From Micromonospora sp. NBC_00389 (GTDB taxonomy: Bacteria; Actinomycetota; Actinomycetes; Mycobacteriales; Micromonosporaceae), in assembly GCF_036059255.1 (NCBI RefSeq), contig NZ_CP107947.1:4836001-4900000 (forward strand): a stretch of 64,000 nt of DNA, written 5' to 3'. The translations under genes were made by a program, and so were the position numbers. Positions 60,845 through 64,000 of this stretch are shown here, in pieces; positions within the stretch are counted from its first letter, which is position 1, and every line of letters begins with the position of its first letter. The notes under the pieces were generated by a model, which was given only the letters and a program-made list of their open reading frames with translations, made no database searches and was not told the DNA's origin.

Positions 60845-62155
60845 ATGAGCACCCACCTGAAGTCCCCCACCGGCGGCGTGCCCGCCGCCCACGGCAACGA
60901 CGACGTCTCCACCGTCGTCCGTGAGGTGATCAAGGACGTTCGCGCGAACGGCGACGAGGCCGTACGCCGTTACTCCGAGAAGTTCGACAACTGGTCGCCC
61001 GAGTCGTTCAGGCTCAGGCCGGATCAGATCGAGGAGCTCGTCGCGTCACTGACCTCCGAGGTCGTCGACGACATCCGAACTGTGCAGGCCAACGTCCGCG
61101 ACTTCGCCCAACGCCAGCGCGACACCCTGCAGGACCTGGAGGTGGAGACCCAGCCGGGCGTGTTCCTGGGCCAGAAGCACCTGCCGATCGTCGCGGCCGG
61201 TGCCTACGTGCCCGGGGGCCGCTACCCGCTGACCGCCTCGGCGCACATGACCGTCGTGACGGCGAAGGTCGCCGGGGTCGAGCGGGTCACTGCCTGCACC
61301 CCGCCGCTGCGCGGAAAGATCCCAGCGGCGACCGTGGCCGCCCTACACATGGCCGGCGCGGACGAGATCTTCCTGCTCGGCGGTGTCCAAGCGGTCGCCG
61401 CGATGGCCATCGGCACCGAGTCGATCGGCAAGGTCGACCTGATCGCCGGCCCGGGCAACGCGTACGTCGCCGAGGCGAAGCGGCAACTGTTCGGTGAGGT
61501 CGGCATCGACCTGTTCGCCGGACCGACCGAGATCCTCGTCGTGGCCGACGATGCCGCCGATCCGTTCGTGGTGGCCGTCGACCTGCTCAGCCAGGCCGAG
61601 CACGGGCCGGACTCCCCGGCGGTGCTCATCACCACCTCAGAGGCACTCGCCCGAGCGGTCATGGTCCACGTCGACGAGATCCTTCCGGGCATGTCGACCA
61701 ACGACATGGCCGGCCCCGCGTGGCGCGACCACGGGGAGGTGCACGTCGTCGAAAACCTCGACGCGGCGTACGCGCTCGCCGACACCTACGCCAGCGAGCA
61801 CGTGCAAATCCTCACCCGCAACCCGCGCGAGGCGCTGGACAAGATGCGGCACTACGGCGCGCTCTTCCTCGGCGAGGGCACCTGCGTGTCATATGGCGAC
61901 AAGGTGATCGGCACCAACCACGTGCTGCCCACCCGCGGTGCCGCCCGCTACACCGGCGGGCTGTGGGTCGGGAAGTACCTGCGCACGGTGACGTACCAGG
62001 AGGTCACCGATCCGGCCGCCAGCGCCCGGCTCGGCGAGCTGTGCGGCCGCGCCGCACGCGTGGAGCTCTTCGAGGGTCACGCCCGCTCCGGCGACGTCCG
62101 GGCCGCGAAGTACGCCGGCGCGCAGCTGCCCTGGGCGCCCACGCCCGTCGGCTGA
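60845..62155 (+). CDS. Histidinol dehydrogenase-like catabolic alcohol dehydrogenase
   Basis: A 436-aa member of the HisD superfamily: YVPGGRYPLTASAHMTVVTA, GGVQAVAAMAIGTESIGKVD, DLIAGPGNAYVAEAKRQLFG, DLFAGPTEILVVADDAADPF, the zinc-binding QAEHGPDSPAVLI and GTNHVLPTRGAARYTGGLWV. It sits in an importer/amidohydrolase operon, not with other his genes, and resembles the HpsN-like paralogues that oxidise polyols or sulfopropanediol to carboxylates with NAD+. It should oxidise a primary alcohol of the imported substrate; a true hisD is expected elsewhere. Confidence 0.85.
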   Translation: MSTHLKSPTGGVPAAHGNDDVSTVVREVIKDVRANGDEAVRRYSEKFDNWSPESFRLRPDQIEELVASLTSEVVDDIRTVQANVRDFAQRQRDTLQDLEVETQPGVFLGQKHLPIVAAGAYVPGGRYPLTASAHMTVVTAKVAGVERVTACTPPLRGKIPAATVAALHMAGADEIFLLGGVQAVAAMAIGTESIGKVDLIAGPGNAYVAEAKRQLFGEVGIDLFAGPTEILVVADDAADPFVVAVDLLSQAEHGPDSPAVLITTSEALARAVMVHVDEILPGMSTNDMAGPAWRDHGEVHVVENLDAAYALADTYASEHVQILTRNPREALDKMRHYGALFLGEGTCVSYGDKVIGTNHVLPTRGAARYTGGLWVGKYLRTVTYQEVTDPAASARLGELCGRAARVELFEGHARSGDVRAAKYAGAQLPWAPTPVG

Positions 62156-62196
62156 GTCCGCTTTCGCCCCACGTCCCAACGAACAGAAGGTCATCC

Positions 62197-63207
62197 ATGC
62201 CCAGCGGATCCCACCGAACCGTCGACATCCACGCCCACGTCATCCTCCCCGACTGCCAGCCGCTCGTGGAGGGGCTGATGGCGCCGGAGATGGAGCCGTT
62301 CAGCTACTACGGCGGCGACGAGACCAACGCCTACCAGCTCGAGCACGTCCGCGAGATCATGCCGCAGGCAACCGACCCGCAGACACGGATCGCCGACATG
62401 GACCGGATGGGCATCGACGTCCAGGCCATCTCGGTGGCCCCGGCCGGCTACTTCTACTGGGCCGACCCGGAGCTTGCCCGTGAGCTCGCCCGGATGCAGA
62501 ACGAGAACCTCGCCAAGATCGTCGGCGACCACCCCGATCGGTTCGTCGGGTTGGCCACCGTACCGATGCAGGACGTGCGATCGGCGGTCGAGGAACTCGA
62601 GCGGTGCGTCACGGAGTACGACTTCCGGGGCGTCGAGATCAACACCAACGTCATGGGAATGGATCTCGACGACCGCCGGTTCCGGCCGTTCTTCGCCAAG
62701 GCGGAGGAGCTCGACGTCGTCGTGATGCTGCACCCCAACGGGTTCACGGGCGGCGAACGGTTCCGGAAGTACTACCTGACCAACGTCATCGGCAACCCGC
62801 TCGACACCACCCTCGCGCTGACCCGAATCATCCATGGCGGGGTCCTCGAGGAACACCCCAACCTCAAGCTGGTCGCCGTGCACGGCGGCGGCTACCTGCC
62901 GTTCTACTCCTCCCGAATGGACCACGCCTACGACTTGCGGCCCGAAGGCCGGCACCACATCTCACGACCGCCGAGCACCTACCTCAAGCAGATCTACGTC
63001 GACTGCCTGGTGTTCGACGCGCCGCACCTGGAGTTCCTGGTCGAGCAGATGGGCGCCGATCACGTCGTCATCGGCACCGACTATCCGTTCGACATGGGCC
63101 ACTACGACCCGCTCGGCCAGATCGACGGGACCCGCGGGCTCAGCGACGACGACCGGGAGGCCATCCGCGGTCGGACGGCAGCGCGGTTGCTGAAGCTCAC
63201 CGACTGA
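62197..63207 (+). CDS. Amidohydrolase_2 family decarboxylase/hydrolase (ACMSD-like)
   Basis: A 336-aa protein; ATG behind AGAAGGTCATCC. Metal-dependent TIM barrel: N-terminal HxH in TVDIHAHVILPD, MLHPNG with another His, LVAVHGGGYLPFYSSRMDHA and a final Asp in VVIGTDYPFDMGHYDPLG. This matches 2-amino-3-carboxymuconate-semialdehyde decarboxylase and related gamma-resorcylate-type decarboxylases or lactone hydrolases. It follows the HisD-like gene by 41 bp in the same operon and probably acts on a ring-cleavage or carboxylated intermediate. Confidence 0.87.
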   Translation: MPSGSHRTVDIHAHVILPDCQPLVEGLMAPEMEPFSYYGGDETNAYQLEHVREIMPQATDPQTRIADMDRMGIDVQAISVAPAGYFYWADPELARELARMQNENLAKIVGDHPDRFVGLATVPMQDVRSAVEELERCVTEYDFRGVEINTNVMGMDLDDRRFRPFFAKAEELDVVVMLHPNGFTGGERFRKYYLTNVIGNPLDTTLALTRIIHGGVLEEHPNLKLVAVHGGGYLPFYSSRMDHAYDLRPEGRHHISRPPSTYLKQIYVDCLVFDAPHLEFLVEQMGADHVVIGTDYPFDMGHYDPLGQIDGTRGLSDDDREAIRGRTAARLLKLTD

Positions 63208-63230
63208 TCCGCCGACCGGGGCGCGCGCCG

Positions 63231-63641
63231 TCAGACCAACCCGGCGGCCGCGATCCCGGCCAGCACGCACGCCTCGTCCACGTCCGAGACGTCGCCACTC
63301 GCGCCGACGGCTCCCAGCAGGGAGCCGTCGGCGTCGCGTACCAGAACACCTCCCGCCGCGGGCGCCAGCCGACCGCCGGTCACTGCGGCAAGCGAGGCGA
63401 AGAACGTCGGCTGCCGCTCCGCCCGCTGGGCGATCTCCCGCGACGACATGCCCATACCGAGCGCGCCGAAGGCCTTGGCGGTCGCGATCTCGACGCGCAG
63501 GATGCCCGCGCCGTCCTCGCGCTTCACCACGACCACATGGCCGCCCGGGTCGAGCACCGCCACCGCGAGCGGCGCCGCCCCGGCCGCGCGGGCGTGTCGC
63601 AGCGTCCCGGCGGCAACCGCCTCCGCCTGCGCCAAGGTCAT
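63231..63641 (-). CDS. GlcG/HbpS-like (DUF336) protein
   Basis: A 136-aa protein from MTLAQAEAV, six bases after the upstream stop. Features of the family: PLAVAVLDPGGHVVVVKRED, ATAKAFGALGMGMSSREIAQ, FFASLAAVTGGRLAPAAGGV and ending DVDEACVLAGIAAAG. Such proteins bind haem or cobalamin-like ligands, or accompany glycolate and propanediol catabolism. It is convergent with the amidohydrolase gene and pairs with the reductase upstream. Confidence 0.85.
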   Translation of the reverse strand: MTLAQAEAVAAGTLRHARAAGAAPLAVAVLDPGGHVVVVKREDGAGILRVEIATAKAFGALGMGMSSREIAQRAERQPTFFASLAAVTGGRLAPAAGGVLVRDADGSLLGAVGASGDVSDVDEACVLAGIAAAGLV

Positions 63642-63646
63642 CCCGC

Positions 63647-64000
63647 TCAACCCCGCACCTCCGCCTCGACGACCTCCAGCAGCGCGGCCGCGTCGGCATC
63701 GGCCCACCCGGCGTCCACCGCCTTCGTGTACAGCGGCAGTGTCGCGTCGAGCACCGGCGTGGCGACGCCGACCGACGCGGCCAGCTCCTGCACCAATGAA
63801 ACGTCCTTGACGAACATCGACACCCGCGCGGTCGCCGGCCGGTAGGCACGCTCGACCATGAGCGACCCGCGCTTGTCGAAGATGACCGACCCGCCCGCCC
63901 CCTCGCGGACTGTCTCGTAGAGGACGGCCGGGTCGAGGCCCGCGGCCACGCCGAGCGCGAACGCCTCCGCCGTCGACGCGTTGTGGATCGACACCAGCAG
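63647..64000 (-). CDS. 3-hydroxyisobutyrate dehydrogenase-like reductase, C-terminal part
   Basis: The window ends inside this gene. The visible 117 residues are the C-terminal all-helical NAD-binding_11 domain: NASTAEAFALGVAAGLDPAV, MFVKDVSLVQELAASVGVAT and PVLDATLPLYTKAVDAGWAD. The Rossmann domain is outside. The family reduces or oxidises beta-hydroxyacids (3-hydroxyisobutyrate, tartronate semialdehyde). It fits with the MmsA-like dehydrogenase 10 kb away in a valine- or C3/C4-type end pathway, though function cannot be set from this half. Confidence 0.8.
   Translation of the reverse strand: MLVSIHNASTAEAFALGVAAGLDPAVLYETVREGAGGSVIFDKRGSLMVERAYRPATARVSMFVKDVSLVQELAASVGVATPVLDATLPLYTKAVDAGWADADAAALLEVVEAEVRG

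Overview
The window is about 70% G+C actinobacterial DNA, most like a Micromonosporaceae genome (Micromonospora or a relative). Signs of this are GC-rich third codon positions, GTG starts, 4-bp ATGA/GTGA gene overlaps, Tat and Sec leaders on large PKD/CBM proteins, a PknB-like kinase, an Excalibur protein and actinobacterial IS6-type elements. No rRNA, tRNA or CRISPR array was seen. I worked by eye from the sequence; no database search was run.

Layout. 1-4.5 kb: a beta-propeller gene cut by the window edge, an SMP-30 lactonase divergent from a quinone-reductase-like MDR protein, a YggT membrane protein and a stub of lysA. 4.5-14.2 kb (+ strand): secreted sugar cluster A, with a cupredoxin/OmpL47-repeat/DUF1080 protein, a Tat-exported xylose-isomerase-like TIM barrel, a two-domain multicopper oxidase and a 1349-aa ThuA/discoidin/PQQ-glucose-dehydrogenase/PKD/DUF1080 protein. 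14.2-17.7 kb: decay zone with a frameshifted histone-like gene, IS6 and integrase fragments, an FkbM methyltransferase and broken hypotheticals. 17.9-26 kb (- strand): secreted sugar cluster B, with two TIM-barrel isomerases, a ThuA/PQQ dehydrogenase/PKD/CBM protein and a PQQ dehydrogenase/PKD protein. 26-34 kb: gene remnants, small proteins, a Ser/Thr kinase and an MFS exporter. 34.2-37.5 kb: a secreted GH97 glycosidase. 37.7-38.8 kb: an inverted second IS6 remnant that has beheaded an M56 peptidase.

38.9-47.7 kb is a compact signalling/envelope block: a FetB-like permease, an OmpR-type response regulator, an ECF sigma factor, four translationally coupled membrane/ABC genes, a histidine kinase, a PAP2 phosphatase and a DedA protein. 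CTCAG direct repeats precede the kinase and the phosphatase, so the regulator may control them.

47.9-64 kb is a catabolic island. It has an FAD monooxygenase plus cupin, two PucR-type regulators, an MmsA-like aldehyde dehydrogenase, a frameshifted MFS transporter, a LacI regulator facing an NMT1-type ABC importer, a HisD-like alcohol dehydrogenase, an ACMSD-like amidohydrolase, a GlcG/HbpS protein and a 3-hydroxyisobutyrate-dehydrogenase-like reductase cut by the window end. The substrate is not evident.

The most interesting content is clusters A and B. They look like an exported set for oxidising, cleaving and isomerising sugars, resembling 3-keto-glycoside metabolism of Gram-negatives but built on PQQ dehydrogenases with copper proteins next to them. 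Three of the proteins share an unnamed ~80-aa two-cysteine module, and both clusters are preceded by related ACTTTCG-type inverted repeats.
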